From the NCBI GenBank assembly GCA_910589415.1, contig OU342632.1:46923341-46987340 (forward strand): a DNA stretch of 64,000 nucleotides, written 5' to 3'. Both the position numbers and the translations under genes were made by a program. Under the pieces are notes generated by a model that saw only the letters and a list, made by a program, of their open reading frames with translations, was not told the origin of the DNA and made no database searches. Positions 56,701-64,000 of the stretch are shown here, in pieces. Position 1 is the first letter of the stretch. Each line of letters opens with the position of its first letter. Origin of the DNA: Malachius bipustulatus. Its lineage: Eukaryota > Arthropoda > Insecta > Coleoptera > Melyridae.

Positions 56701-59058
56701 TCCTGACCCTCTTCGACCCTAATTATTGTATCTGGTCCTCGGTAAGTACTCACTTATACAACATTACAATTTTCATTAAATTTACATTATTAAATAATTA
56801 CTAAACAAATAAAATATTAAATAGGTACAATTACTGAACAAAATTAAGTTTAATAAATAGTCTTAAACAGTATAAATGATAAAATAATTAATATTACCTT
56901 CCCATCTTCTGTCCAAGATGATGTTACTTATTTGATCTGTAAAGGAATTGCTAGTTCTCCAGGGTGCTTTTATCCATGCCGAAGAACATTTGTCTTTGAA
57001 ATTGCAGTTGAATGAATTTACTTTCTTTGGTAGAAAGTCTGAAACTAATAATTTTTAAATAATTTTTAAAGTGATTTTTATATTGCTCGAATTGATCAAA
57101 AAAATGTACATGCGCATACACAAGTCAGAACAATGAGTTAATTAATGATGTCCAGTGTCCAGTAATACCTACATCTGACAGGCGAAGCGATATTTAGTCC
57201 AGTCATTATGTCGAAAAAAATGGATTAGAAATTAAAGTGAGCCAAGAGCCAAGCAGCTTTTTTTCTAATTTAACCAACTCTTTATCTCCTATATGATTAA
57301 TGAGATCCCAATAATGGTTATCCAGTAAGTGACCATCCTTTATATTGGCTAAACTACTTTAATTTCTTTGGAAAAGCTGACATGTATGTATGATATCTGA
57401 CCTGTCCTTATCTTAGCGGCCCGCAATCATCATTTAGGTATTTTTGTAGGTACGATTTCTTAACTCATAGACCAAGAGGTAACTAGGTAGGTACCTGATT
57501 TTGCAATCCTAAATCAACACTCGTCAATATAATGTTGATCTGGTCTTTGTTTTTTGAAATCTTAAAACCTTAGAATGAACCAAAGCGAAAATGATGAACG
57601 TTAACGTAAGAGATACGCGTTAAGATACGTTTTACGATAACGAGAATCAATTAAAAAGGCTGACTTAGAAAAAGAGTTGATGCTTCGATTTTATTAGATG
57701 GGTGGCTCAGGGTACCTAACAATAATAATTGACTATACCCAGAACATTGTCAATATTTACGATTAAATACTGTTTTGAGTGTCTGATGGAAGCTGAATGA
57801 TGAATGAATAATACATATGCACACGAAAAGTTTTTCGACGAGTTTCGATCCCTTTATTTCCGAAAGATAAGAGCGACCCCTGAGCGCTATACCTCAACGG
57901 ATATCTCCCAAAATATCCCCCGTGGCAAATCAGCAACCCAAAGTAAATACAGAACTTCCTATGTCCTCCAAATTTATTACCAACACCCACCGGGTCATCA
58001 TAGTCACATTTCTATCAAGAATATACCTTACTCAGAAGTCCAAAATAAACCGTTCCTTAACAGGTCGGGTCAGCCATTTTTGATTTAAATACAAAATCCC
58101 AACCTCGCCTCTGCTGTACCGGTTCAATAATATTATACTGTGCAGAACTATAACATGGTATCAAACTGGCACTTCTTCATTTCATACATAACCAATCAGC
58201 TTCCACGCAACTGCGTCTTGTGTACCGATTACCTCACCTCTTTCGCACGAATACAGCATATTATGGACTCTTAATACCTTTTAGCCAACTGGAAAACAAT
58301 GGATAAAATAAAATTCTTGTATCTCGTCTCCCCTCCCGTTGCAAAATAAAAGGGATGAAAGTCAACTCCTTAGTGACAGAGGCAACAAAATCCATAAGTG
58401 ATCATCAAAATTCAGATCAAATTCATCAGTTGAAAAATTGAAGAATTGACTCAAAACAACTTTTGAAAGATCTCTTCTTTGAAACATTTGAGTTACAACA
58501 AAACTGATCAACTAACAGAAGACTGCGTATCTTCATTAACCAGACTATAGGATTAAATATCGCCAAACTTACGACCCTCTCTATCATTTAATATAATTGT
58601 AAATTGACAACTACATAGGTTACTACATACATACTGCTGCTTGCCCAAAGACTGAATGATTAACTATGTTTTGTTAAATAAAAAAATTTGGTGTCGGAAT
58701 TGAGTGTATGCGAAGCATCTAAACGTCCAGTATGGAGGCTGATCTTTAATCGATTTGGGTCTCATCTAAATACATTAACAGAGTCTCCCTTATTGATATA
58801 AGAGACAAAAATTGAAATTACATCATTAGAATTGTATTTTTCTAAGTATAAAATAGGTAACTTACCAGCGTTTCCGGTGATATCATTTCTATTCCAGGTA
58901 ATACCAAAACTACCGTTTGTTAAGCACTGATATTTGTTTTTCTGTTTGTAAATAATTTGGATATAAGGACTAGTACTTTCTCCAGAAGCGAATTTAATTA
59001 GAAGTACTAAAAGTAGTACCCTGTAAAAATAAAATGTTGGCAAAACATGCATTTCCAT
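28800..59058 (-). CDS. Receptor-type protein tyrosine phosphatase with Methyltransf_FA-like, EGF-like and FN3 ectodomain (33 exons)
   Basis: Exons, 5' to 3' on the minus strand: 59058-58866, 57038-56898, 55953-55655, 53749-53536, 53478-53300, 53240-53099, 51708-51625, 51258-51100, 47739-47596, 47535-47405, 45579-45387, 45310-45249, 45144-44970, 44783-44668, 44589-44412, 41542-41222, 41156-40912, 40753-40681, 40585-40383, 40315-39711, 39644-39580, 34975-34872, 33179-33054, 32993-32906, 31150-31074, 31015-30881, 30831-30560, 30172-29796, 29734-29520, 29461-29327, 29271-29126, 29071-28936, 28877-28800. All are GT..AG and sum to 5811 nt, 1936 residues, without a frame break. It is a type I membrane protein: signal peptide, ectodomain to about residue 1266, one TM (1267-1287), PTP D1 (about 1385-1680) and D2 (about 1700-1930). 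D1 should dephosphorylate tyrosines; D2 lacks the key Arg. Closest named types are insect RPTP kappa/mu-like proteins; Ptp36E orthology is possible but untested. Confidence 0.88.
29796..31150 (-). CDS. RPTP exons 25-28: catalytic PTP domain D1
   Basis: Exon 25 gives [20 protein letters not shown], exon 26 [20 protein letters not shown], exon 27 the WPD loop [11 protein letters not shown] (Asp1542), and exon 28 the Q-loop glutamine (about Gln1622 in NYEQYKLAH). The signature [10 protein letters not shown] spans the intron 30559-30173: CAC TGC AG ends exon 27 and T GCA GGT opens exon 28, giving Cys1574 and Arg1580. All residues needed for catalysis are present, so D1 should be active on phosphotyrosine. 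Confidence 0.92.
31574..31957 (-). other. Unassigned ORF in an RPTP intron
   Basis: A 127-codon minus-strand frame, higher in GC than its surroundings, directly 5' of LINE debris on the other strand. I do not recognise a domain. Its plus-strand complement could be the untranslated or ORF1-proximal part of the adjacent retroelement, so I do not regard it as a gene. Confidence 0.3.
32060..32840 (+). pseudogene. Scrambled RTE-type LINE fragments (endonuclease start, 3' end, internal piece)
   Basis: From 32075 the plus strand reads [20 protein letters not shown] and, after a stop, [12 protein letters not shown], the start of an apurinic endonuclease domain. It jumps by deletion to C-terminal segments, and near 32510-32545 gggaggccaatgtccagcag leads into a GAT microsatellite, the usual 3' end of insect RTE elements. 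A further piece, [11 protein letters not shown] (near 32640), belongs to the middle of such elements. The order shows deletions or several insertions. It is dead sequence in an RPTP intron, antisense to the gene. Confidence 0.7.
32906..39644 (-). CDS. RPTP exons 21-24: stop-transfer, juxtamembrane region and start of PTP D1
   Basis: Exon 21 (39644-39580) gives [14 protein letters not shown], the basic stop-transfer. Exon 22 (34975-34872) has no clear domain; it was accepted because splice sites and phase fit (2+102 nt). Exon 23 (33179-33054) ends [20 protein letters not shown], the typical RPTP juxtamembrane wedge region. Exon 24 (32993-32906) carries [20 protein letters not shown] with the KNRY substrate-recognition motif at residues 1405-1408. 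Confidence 0.8.
33286..33970. mobile_element. Imperfect palindromic element (AGTGGATCAAGATC termini)
   Basis: The left end agtggatcaagatctgtggt matches the inverted right end near 33950-33970. Internal arms also pair, e.g. acaacgtgtgttctctgggg (33458) with the inverse near 33718. The loop is AT-rich. No clear target-site duplication. Confidence 0.6.
34089..34845. mobile_element. Palindromic TA-flanked MITE (CCGTGTGTCCCCGGATAGG termini)
   Basis: The 757-bp element begins CCGTGTGTCCCCGGATAGGT and ends with the inverse, flanked by TA (34087-34088, 34846-34847). The arms are so alike that both strands carry almost the same reflected ORF. It lies 26 nt from RPTP exon 22. A diverged relative is at 46.5-47.0 kb. 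Confidence 0.85.
35461..36412. mobile_element. pogo/Tigger-like non-autonomous element with ATAAGGCCCA repeats, TA-flanked
   Basis: The termini are AGGTAGAGGAGGGTAATAAG and the inverse of AGGTACTGGAGGGTAATAAG, flanked by TA (35459-35460, 36413-36414). The word ATAAGGCCC and its inverse recur at least eight times inside, mostly near the ends. A relic of a transposase C-terminal zinc finger sits in the middle. TA target and that finger fit the pogo/Tigger branch of Tc1/mariner. Confidence 0.75.
36050..36177 (+). pseudogene. Relic of a PHD-type zinc finger from a pogo/Tigger-like transposase
   Basis: The frame reads [19 protein letters not shown]; then a two-base shift near 36120 restores [16 protein letters not shown] and a TGA. 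The spacing C-x2-C, W-x-H-x2-C, then C-x2-C before the stop is the small PHD-like finger found at the C-terminus of many insect pogo/Tigger (DDE_1) transposases. The rest of the transposase is deleted. Confidence 0.6.
37118..37557. mobile_element. Palindromic TA-flanked MITE (CAAGGTGTCCAGGTATGAG termini)
   Basis: The 440-bp element has nearly perfect arms (CAAGGTGTCCAGGTATGAGT onward) and TA on each side (37116-37117, 37558-37559). The arms include gaccttccttggactatttt and atacaataatgctctaaacg, each found inverted on the other side. Confidence 0.85.
37560..39579 (-). other. RPTP intron sequence with a minisatellite
   Basis: AT-rich intron. The only structure seen is the repeat segment at 38530-38980. 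No gene. Confidence 0.5.
38530..38980. repeat. Minisatellite of about 24 bp (gcgttaattgtaattgaga type) with inverted outer part
   Basis: From 38535 to 38710 units such as aatgcgttaattgtaattca repeat with drift. Near 38915-38975 the inverse, tctcaattacaattcacgca, reappears, as does ccgtttctcaattac, so the whole may be a decayed inverted-repeat element. Confidence 0.6.
39711..47535 (-). CDS. RPTP exons 10-20: fibronectin type III repeats and transmembrane start
   Basis: Eleven exons (47535 down to 39711) encode residues 519-1285. Recurrent FN3 signatures are visible: [16 protein letters not shown] and [12 protein letters not shown] (repeat 1), [86 protein letters not shown] and [17 protein letters not shown]. 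This suggests about six or seven FN3 domains, some degenerate. Several N-glycosylation sequons (NIT, NST) are present. The last exon ends with [19 protein letters not shown], the transmembrane helix, preceded by an acidic DDDKS. Confidence 0.8.
42047..42116. other. Short strong hairpin
   Basis: GGGGGTCGTCAGTTGA (42047-42062) pairs with TCAACTGTCGACCCCC (42101-42116) with one mismatch around a 38-nt loop. Located in a 2.9-kb RPTP intron; function unknown. Confidence 0.5.
42514..44380. mobile_element. PIF/Harbinger-like non-autonomous element with CTCGAGCGCGTCAGAT subterminal repeats
   Basis: The termini are TAGTAGGGGAGCCCA and its inverse, with TTA at both borders (42511-42513, 44381-44383); a three-base TWA duplication is typical of PIF/Harbinger. 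The word CTCGAGCGCGTCAGAT is repeated near 42549, 42690 and 42826 in one orientation and near 43921, 44061, 44191 and 44337 in the other. No transposase. The element at 43271-43814 is nested inside. It ends 31 nt from RPTP exon 15. Confidence 0.75.
43271..43814. mobile_element. Palindromic TA-flanked MITE nested in the PIF-like element
   Basis: The termini are CAGGGTGTTAGTTAAGTACG and the inverse of CAGGCTGTTAGTTAAGTACG, with TA on both sides. Arms match for more than 110 bp (ggggccaaactccaaggggt onward). Confidence 0.85.
46460..47020. mobile_element. Diverged, rearranged relative of the 34.1-34.8 kb MITE
   Basis: Shares with the 34-kb element accaaatttcaaaatcatag, gaaatttgg near the centre, gaaaatttccaaagcaatg, actaaaattttattagaaat and, near 46945, gggctgaaccacaaagaata. 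A short insertion (about 46868-46938, with a TTGA microsatellite) interrupts the right arm, and the left end is replaced by another repeat. Confidence 0.55.
47596..51258 (-). CDS. RPTP exons 8-9: two EGF-like modules
   Basis: Exon 8 (51258-51100, residues 418-470) reads [20 protein letters not shown] and closes with [12 protein letters not shown], an EGF-like pattern. Exon 9 (47739-47596, residues 471-518) reads [20 protein letters not shown] and ends with a cysteine-bearing FTGIRCDV. Both exons start and end in phase 1, the usual symmetric EGF module phase. The 3.4-kb intron between them holds a LINE fragment and nested palindromes. Confidence 0.8.
47838..48130. mobile_element. Small palindromic MITE (CAGGGTGTTTGGTAACTGGA termini)
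   Basis: The 293-bp element has arms caccaaacacccc/cagggtgtttggt and aaaatcgtattttaagcata paired with the inverse near 48068. The right flank is TA; the left TA appears mutated to AA. Confidence 0.7.
48376..50203. mobile_element. Long palindromic TA-flanked MITE (CAGGGTGTCCCAATATTCC), host of a nested element
   Basis: The ends are CAGGGTGTCCCAATATTCCA and its inverse, flanked by TA (48374-48375, 50204-50205). The arms continue through ggacatggagcaaccacaga, ccctctaacgg and ggagggtaggggtagtttca. The arms of the outer element are broken only by the nested 638-bp element at 48605-49242. Confidence 0.85.
48605..49242. mobile_element. Nested palindromic MITE (CCGGGTGTCCCAACACTAG)
   Basis: The ends CCGGGTGTCCCAACACTAGT and the inverse of CCAGGTGTCCCAACACTAGT sit between TA duplicates (48603-48604, 49243-49244). 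The uninterrupted opposite arm of the host (near 49970) shows the empty site, which confirms the borders. Confidence 0.85.
50560..51080 (+). pseudogene. Fragment of an RTE-type LINE reverse transcriptase (3' part)
   Basis: The plus strand reads [20 protein letters not shown] and GLNID early, [18 protein letters not shown] in the middle and [15 protein letters not shown] ..[20 protein letters not shown] near 51000-51045. These are the successive motifs downstream of the RT active site. Many stops interrupt it. It abuts RPTP exon 8 on the intron side, antisense to the gene. Confidence 0.8.
51625..55953 (-). CDS. RPTP exons 3-7: Methyltransf_FA-like domain and following beta-rich region
   Basis: Exons 3-4 (55953-55655 and 53749-53536; residues about 112-282) contain [29 protein letters not shown] and a closing GLWKIHE. 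The pattern Y-x-I-x-I-x-GW-x-x-x-x-x-S-x-IR and the final G-x-W match the farnesoic acid O-methyltransferase (Methyltransf_FA) fold family, which in secreted insect proteins is thought to be a binding module rather than an enzyme. Exons 5-7 (53478-53300, 53240-53099, 51708-51625) encode residues 283-417, with [10 protein letters not shown] and [12 protein letters not shown], which resembles the end of a MAM-type jelly roll. Exon 3 must use the acceptor ctag at 55955-55954, because the stronger-looking ttcag 6 nt downstream would break the frame. Confidence 0.65.
51945..52826. mobile_element. Palindromic TA-flanked MITE (CAGTGTGACCCATTTGTTC), copy 1
   Basis: The 882-bp element has ends CAGTGTGACCCATTTGTTCT and its inverse with TA on both sides. 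The centre is a T-rich tract (52370-52470). A second copy at 59699-61528 is nearly identical over the arms. Confidence 0.88.
53750..55654 (-). other. RPTP intron 3 with a diverged direct repeat
   Basis: No gene. Two similar segments about 520 bp apart (near 54830-55040 and 55350-55600) share cgctttttgct.ccgat, aagttgat.t.cgtgtc and gaggagagcta.aga.gaac in order. Confidence 0.55.
55954..56897 (-). other. RPTP intron 2
   Basis: AT-rich intron holding copy B of the dispersed repeat (56328-56447). Nothing else recognised. Confidence 0.5.
56328..56447. repeat. Dispersed repeat, copy B (related to 20300-20430)
   Basis: Same ordered words as the copy in the first intron of the four-TM gene: gagtttaccattttcttttt, ccatttagtgcaaaaaattg, gaaaaactgatggagcaa. 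Confidence 0.6.
56898..59058 (-). CDS. RPTP exons 1-2: signal peptide and N-terminal ectodomain
   Basis: Exon 1 has ATG at 59058-59056 reading [13 protein letters not shown] and a hydrophobic core [13 protein letters not shown], a credible signal peptide with cleavage near residue 26. A good acceptor (ttttatttttacag) ends inside it at 59021, so the start could instead come from an unseen upstream exon joined at 59020; the hydrophobic core is kept either way. Exon 2 encodes [20 protein letters not shown] and a tryptophan-bearing segment, somewhat MAM-like. The 1.8-kb intron between them has no recognised element. Confidence 0.7.
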
Positions 59059-59698
59059 TAAAGATATAGCAACCCCTTCAATTCTTACTTGAAGAAAAGC
59101 GTCATTATAAAGACACACCCGCGTTCAAGTGCTTCGCCCGAAACTACTTTTTTTTTCATCATTTACTATTTGAATTTAGGTACTGTGGTATCACGATTCA
59201 TATAACTGAGGTTTTCCTCACAATGACAACATTTCCTGTGATTAGATTATTGTTCTGGTTCTGAAACCACTGATAGCCAATTTGCATCTGGTAATCCAAT
59301 AGAGTAAAAACTATATACTTATACTTTTATTTAAGAGGACTCCATATTACAATAAAACTTAGCGACATAAAAAACATAACATGAATCATGGAAGTTCATT
59401 ATATTATAGTATCTTAAAAAATCTTCGTTACATCCAAGCAGATAAAAAGAATGTTACGAGATAATTTTATAGTTTGCTCAAATTGATTTAAGAGAATTCT
59501 ATGCGCGTACCCTATATACCTATATGTATACCTAATTACATAATATTATGCCTTTTAGATCAAAAAGTAATATTGAGTTTTACGAATCTAAAATTCAGAT
59601 CTTTTATTTCATGACTGGTCTTTGATCTAGGACATTTTAAATTTTGAAATCTATGATTTGATCTAGTTTTTTGAAATGATCTTTTCCACCACTATATA

Positions 59699-61528
59699 CA
59701 GTGTGACCCATTTGTTCTTGAAACACCCTGTAGAATCTTAATTTATGGTGCGATTTTAAAGAAATTTCTTTTAAATCATAGAGCTTGATAAACTATATTT
59801 TGGGAGCAAAAAGCGTCTCATTCCTACAAAATCATGGGCCTACTAGATTACTGTTTTACTTGTAAAATCTCAAAAATTCATATTAGCGATTTTTTTAGAA
59901 AAAAAAAACTGTGCACGCTACCCCAGATAGCACCGAGTGTCCTATGGACGTCCGTTGAGTATCCATTATACGTCCATTGGTCCATGGACAATAAATGGAC
60001 GTCCTACGGACTTCTCCGCACGGACTTCCTATGTACGTCCACAAAAGTACGTCCATTGGACGTCCATCGAGTTATTTTTGACTATTGCGCATGACGTGCT
60101 GTCGCAGCCAGGAAGAGAATAGCAGTACCAGTGCGCACGCACGCGCTAACCACCCCATCTTCCATTCTTCCACTTTATACATTAATTCGTCCCAAGGAAA
60201 GACTTCCGCCATTCCCATCAAACTCAAGACTGCTAGCGTGAAGATGAAGACGACATCTGCATTATACAGTGAACAAAAGAAAGAAATTCGATGAATCTTT
60301 AATTTTTAGAGTTTGTGAAAAATCCAAAAACGAATATTTTCATTAAGTTTATCAATATTATCATAAACTAATATAATTGACAACTTTTCAATGAAAATTA
60401 CCAGATTTTACGTAAAACTTAATGATAGAAACACGTAAGTAGGTGAGTACCTAGTAGTTTTCCTGTATCTTTAGCCGTTATCAACGTTGTTTTCAAAACA
60501 GAAAATTACCGTATATACCCTATATACCTATATATCACTACATTTATTGGATTTTTCAAAACTCTAAATTTCAAGACTTATCGAATATTTTCTGTCTTTT
60601 GTTTCTCACTAAGATATTTATCAGCAAATGATTTGTGGACATCCGATAACGGACTCTCTATGGACATCCTATAACGGACTCGCTATGGACGTCCGATAAC
60701 GGACATCCTATGGACGTCCGGTAACGGACATCCTGTGGATGTCCAAAGTTGTGACAAATGGACACTGAGTGGACGTCCCATGGACGTCCATAGGACAAAA
60801 ACGGACGTCCTATGGACGTCATAGAGGGATGTCCATTGGACGTCCATAGGACTACTTTGTGCTGTTTGGGACTGGATTCACCAGCCCTCAAAACGGTACT
60901 CTACTAAATTTTATTGGAAATGTCAGAGTAATAAGGATCTTGCAGTTATTTTAGAAATTCATAATAGAACTCCGAATTTTCATTAATTTATTCGAAAAGG
61001 TCAAGAGAGACAAAATAGAAATTGTACGTCTAGTTGGTGATAAGGTAGGTACTTTAATTTTTTAATTATAATTTTTTATTTATTTATTTTTTTTTTTATT
61101 TTTTTTTTATTTTTTTTTATTTTTTTTTTACTTTTTTTTACTTTTTTTAATTTTAATTTTTACTTATGATAGCTTTTGACCTTTTTCAAATAAATTTATG
61201 AAAATTGAGAGTATTATTATGAATTTCTAAAATAACTACAAGATCATTTTTACTCTCGACATTTTCAATAAAATTTAGAACAGTACCGTTTTGAGGGCCG
61301 GTGAATCCCATGGCGTGCCCAGTTTTTTTCTAAAAAAATCGCTAATATGAATTTTTGAGATTTTACAAGTAAACACTGATCTAGTAGGCCCTGGATTTTG
61401 TAGGAATGAGACGCTTTTTGCTCCCAAAATATAGTTTATCAAGCTCTATGATTTAAAAGAAATTTCTTTAAAATCGCACCATAAATTAAGATTCTACAGG
61501 GTGTTTCAAGAACAAATGGGTCACACTG
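59699..61528. mobile_element. Palindromic TA-flanked MITE, copy 2, split by a GGACGTCC element
   Basis: The same termini as copy 1 and TA on both sides (59697-59698, 61529-61530). Without the insert it is about 880 bp, the same length as copy 1, and the arms differ from copy 1 at only a few positions. Confidence 0.88.
59922..60870. mobile_element. Element with CCCARAYAGCAC termini and subterminal GGACGTCC arrays
   Basis: Comparison with copy 1 of the host gives exact borders and an AC duplication (59920-59921, 60871-60872). The ends are CCCAGATAGCAC and the inverse of CCCAAACAGCAC. About six GGACGTCC/tacgtcc words lie in the left 170 bp and about ten in the right 250 bp, mostly as tggacgtcc or its complement. 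No transposase was seen; superfamily unknown. Confidence 0.7.
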
Positions 61529-61530
61529 TA

Positions 61531-62600
61531 GGTGTGAGGCCGAGACAAGACAAGCTTGAATACTCTAAAAGATTTCTTGGCCAAAGTTATTTATAGACAA
61601 CATTTTTTGTGCAACCGTGTTTTGAAAATACACACAAAATCATAAATTTATCGTTTCCAATGAAAAAAGTTTATAGAACATGATATGTAGCCGATATAAG
61701 AACAACACTATAACAGTATGTTTATGTCGACTTGATCAGAGCGCGGTTTTCCACGCTGCAGTCCCCGGTTCGAACATGGCTTAGGTATTCTTACTTTTTT
61801 CTCGGTGCAAAATAATTTCAAATAATTTAACGTTGACCAATCTTAAACCAATCACAGGAATTAAAGAATTAATCTTTTGCCATATCTGCGAAAAAGCTTT
61901 CAAACCAAACTGTGATCTGGTCAGTTTTTCTCATCCCATCCCTCCCGTTATCAAGCCGTTATCACGCCCCTATGCAAATAAACAAGGTATGTCAGCGCGC
62001 AGCCTGTGACGTCAGTCAGGTGATATCTCTACATGCGACTTATTGCCAGTAGTAACGACGTAAAAGTATTTTTTAGTAGCTTATTTCAATGTTTGAAGAT
62101 TTTAATTAGTTTGACTTTAGTATCTGCATGTCTGGTAGCAAAAATGGTTTATTTTGCGTTAAGTGGGGTTGTGAGAATAACGTAAGAAAAACGAAAGGCA
62201 AAGAGATATCTTAATTTGCTAGCATAGGCAAAGGCAATTATGTATAAATGACTTGTATCTTATAACAGTAAGCAGCAGCAGCACTTTTCATTATACTCCA
62301 CAATTGACTTCCACCTTCAAATATTTTCAATTCTTCCGTTAGCGCTTGGATTACAATCACCACAAAGACGTCATGCGCAGCGCGGACTGACCTTATGTAC
62401 TTAGTTGTATTTGAATAAATCGACATCCACATCATTATTAGTTTAGGTACTTTAACATGAAATGACGAAATGAGTTACAGAAAGTAATAAACGTCAATAC
62501 CTTAAAACAGAAGTGTTTAAACTAAACTATACTTCCCTCCTAATCAGCACTCATGCTCACGACAAAAGTGAGGTCTGTTGGGGTGCGTTCATAAGGTCGC
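61531..62600. other. No gene; decayed tRNA-like sequence near 61735-61790
   Basis: Near 61772 there is a B-box-like ggttcgaac with an upstream tgatcagagcgcgg and a downstream T6. The T stem and acceptor do not pair, so it is at best a tRNA pseudogene or SINE head. The rest is AT-rich without genes. Confidence 0.35.
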
Positions 62601-62601
62601 A

Positions 62602-63338
62602 CAGTGTCACGCCGCGTCCTAGCTGCATCCGGGGACTGCGTTGCGTGCGTTGCGTGCGTGCGTTGCGGGGAACGATTAAAATAAAACACATGCAAAGCAA
62701 TGGGAGTGTCCTCAGTAGACGCGTTTGCCCGCAAAGTCGTACGATAAAACGACACCGCAACGCACGCATTGTTTTAAATTGAAATATTTAGTTTTTTCAT
62801 CTGTCAAAATCTTGCGATTTTTGCGGCGGGCAGGAAATTTTTTTTAATTTCGATTGCCTTCGTGCCAAAGCGAAACATTTTGTGCAATAAGAGAAATCTA
62901 TTTTACAAGAACAAGAGTCAAGGTACACTGGGAATGTGAAAATGTCTCGAATTTAGGCTTTTAAAGTAAGTATGAGGTCTATTAACTTCTATTGTAGACC
63001 TTTTTATATTTAACCTACCTGCTATTTATCTATCTATCAAATCTATAACTATTTCTATAGATTACTTGCGTCTTATTGTTTCTTTCTCTTAAGTAACATG
63101 TTTCTTTCTGTGATTTTTAAGTCTTTCAAGCTCCAACAACCTACTGGTTTCCAAATTAAAACGTATTTCATCTGAAGCTGCACCAGAAATAGTTGGATTG
63201 GAAACCATTTTCTCGCCCGCACCGCACGCATTCAGTTAGGACACACTCAAAATTCCCCGTGCGATTTTGCGTTGCGTGCGTTCCCCGCATCGCACGCAAC
63301 GCATTACCCGGATGCAGCTAGGACACGGCGTCACACTG
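62602..63338. mobile_element. hAT-like non-autonomous element (CAGTGTSACGCCG termini)
   Basis: The left end CAGTGTCACGCCGCGTCCTA, then gctgcatccggg, and the right end, inverse of CAGTGTGACGCCGTGTCCTA, match over about 28 bp. CAGTG-type ends fit hAT transposons. The eight flanking bases (left aggtcgca, right gcgtcaca) agree at five of eight positions, a possible decayed 8-bp duplication. GC-rich gttgcgtgcg words are repeated just inside both ends. The interior is AT-rich and non-coding. Confidence 0.7.
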
Positions 63339-64000
63339 GCGTCACAGTATCGCGCAAAACCGTTCATAAAATCAACTGGGTGTTTGCTCGCTCTGTAAAC
63401 TGTCGTTCAAAAATTACGCCAATACGATCACTCGAGCGCTCCAGAATCGCCGTTTCCCACACACCGGCGATAAACGCTCGACATGCACATTGGGAACTAT
63501 CGTAATATAATCGAATCGTAATCGTAAAGAAATCGTAAAATACTCAGGTCAAGTGAAGTGATGTAACGTGAATACGTCACCTGTTGTCCTCCTTGCAAAG
63601 CTCCCCTCGTTTTAAAGAGAATTGTAAAATTACAGTTCCCTACAACTCTCTACAATATAGATCGCATCTTTGAACTGACTACCCACACCGTATTCCGGCG
63701 CTGGTACTGTCTGGATAATTCACTACTAGATGGCATTGCACGTTTCGTTTCACTTCGATTTTGAGTTCCTTTCAGGAACCAAATAAGTTGTCGGCTGTCA
63801 ATCAGATTCCAGTATCTGACAAGTGACATTTCTACTTTCACGAATCTGAAAGCGGAAACAGATCCCGTCCCCTCGGAACTGAAAGCATTTCCTTTCTGCC
63901 TGTCGACCAGGAAAGATTATTCTCTTAACCGTTCCCGTACGAAGCCTGTTGTTCAGGGTAAGTCGCCATTACGGATATTCTAGAAATGAGTTTTAATTCG
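63339..64000. other. No gene recognised
   Basis: Mixed-composition sequence upstream of the phosphatase gene. Short ORFs have no recognisable features and no promoter motif could be supported. Confidence 0.4.

Noticed and set aside
59020..59021. Internal splice acceptor making exon 1 start at 59020
   Set aside because: The site is good, but no matching upstream start exon could be found. The ATG at 59058 gives a complete signal peptide; kept as an alternative only.
61735..61790. Functional tRNA gene
   Set aside because: T stem and acceptor stem do not pair. Only the B-box-like word is convincing.
1..64000. CRISPR array or prokaryotic operon structure
   Set aside because: No direct repeats with unique spacers were seen; the 75-bp array has no spacers and the genes are spliced eukaryotic genes.

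Overview
The window looks like nuclear DNA of an insect. It is AT-rich, carries two long spliced genes of animal families with GT..AG introns and AATAAA signals, a eukaryotic tRNA-Thr, gypsy-type and RTE-type retroelements, and many TA-flanked palindromic DNA-transposon derivatives (MITEs). A beetle-like genome is my best guess from the abundance of CAGGGTGTCCC-type palindromic elements, but the order cannot be fixed from the sequence alone.

Layout. 1-3.3 kb: gag and the first part of pol of a Ty3/gypsy-type LTR retrotransposon (minus strand), with a -1 frameshift site between the frames. 3.65-5.35 kb: a decayed non-LTR retrotransposon split by an 878-bp palindromic element. 5.4-11.5 kb: gene-poor, with two TIR elements, a degenerate repeat field and a tRNA-Thr(CGT). 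11.9-13.3 kb: a 75-bp tandem repeat, readable as 25-residue repeats. 13.4-17.7 kb: a long degenerate repeat complex rich in GGCCATTTTG and GTCAAA words. 17.9-18.6 kb: another palindromic element.

Two genes are convergent. On the plus strand (19.44-28.14 kb) ten coding exons join in frame to a 1026-residue four-transmembrane protein with a proline-rich N-terminus and a long cytoplasmic tail with a PPPPY motif, most like the FAM189/ENTREP family. On the minus strand (59.06-28.80 kb) 33 exons join in frame to a 1936-residue receptor-type protein tyrosine phosphatase. Its parts are a signal peptide, a farnesoic-acid-O-methyltransferase-like (Methyltransf_FA) region, EGF-like modules, fibronectin III repeats, one transmembrane helix, an active-looking PTP domain and a second PTP domain lacking the catalytic arginine. 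The gap between the two stop codons holds a piggyBac-like MITE that probably forms part of the phosphatase 3' UTR.

The introns of the phosphatase gene are a graveyard of nested mobile elements. They include TA-flanked palindromes (several nested inside each other), a pogo/Tigger-like element with a relic of a PHD-type zinc finger, a PIF/Harbinger-like element with subterminal repeats, and RTE LINE fragments. Upstream of the gene lie a second copy of one palindrome, interrupted by an element carrying arrays of GGACGTCC, and a hAT-like element at 62.6-63.3 kb. All gene models rest on reading splice sites and frame continuity by eye; domain names are by motif recognition and no database search was made.
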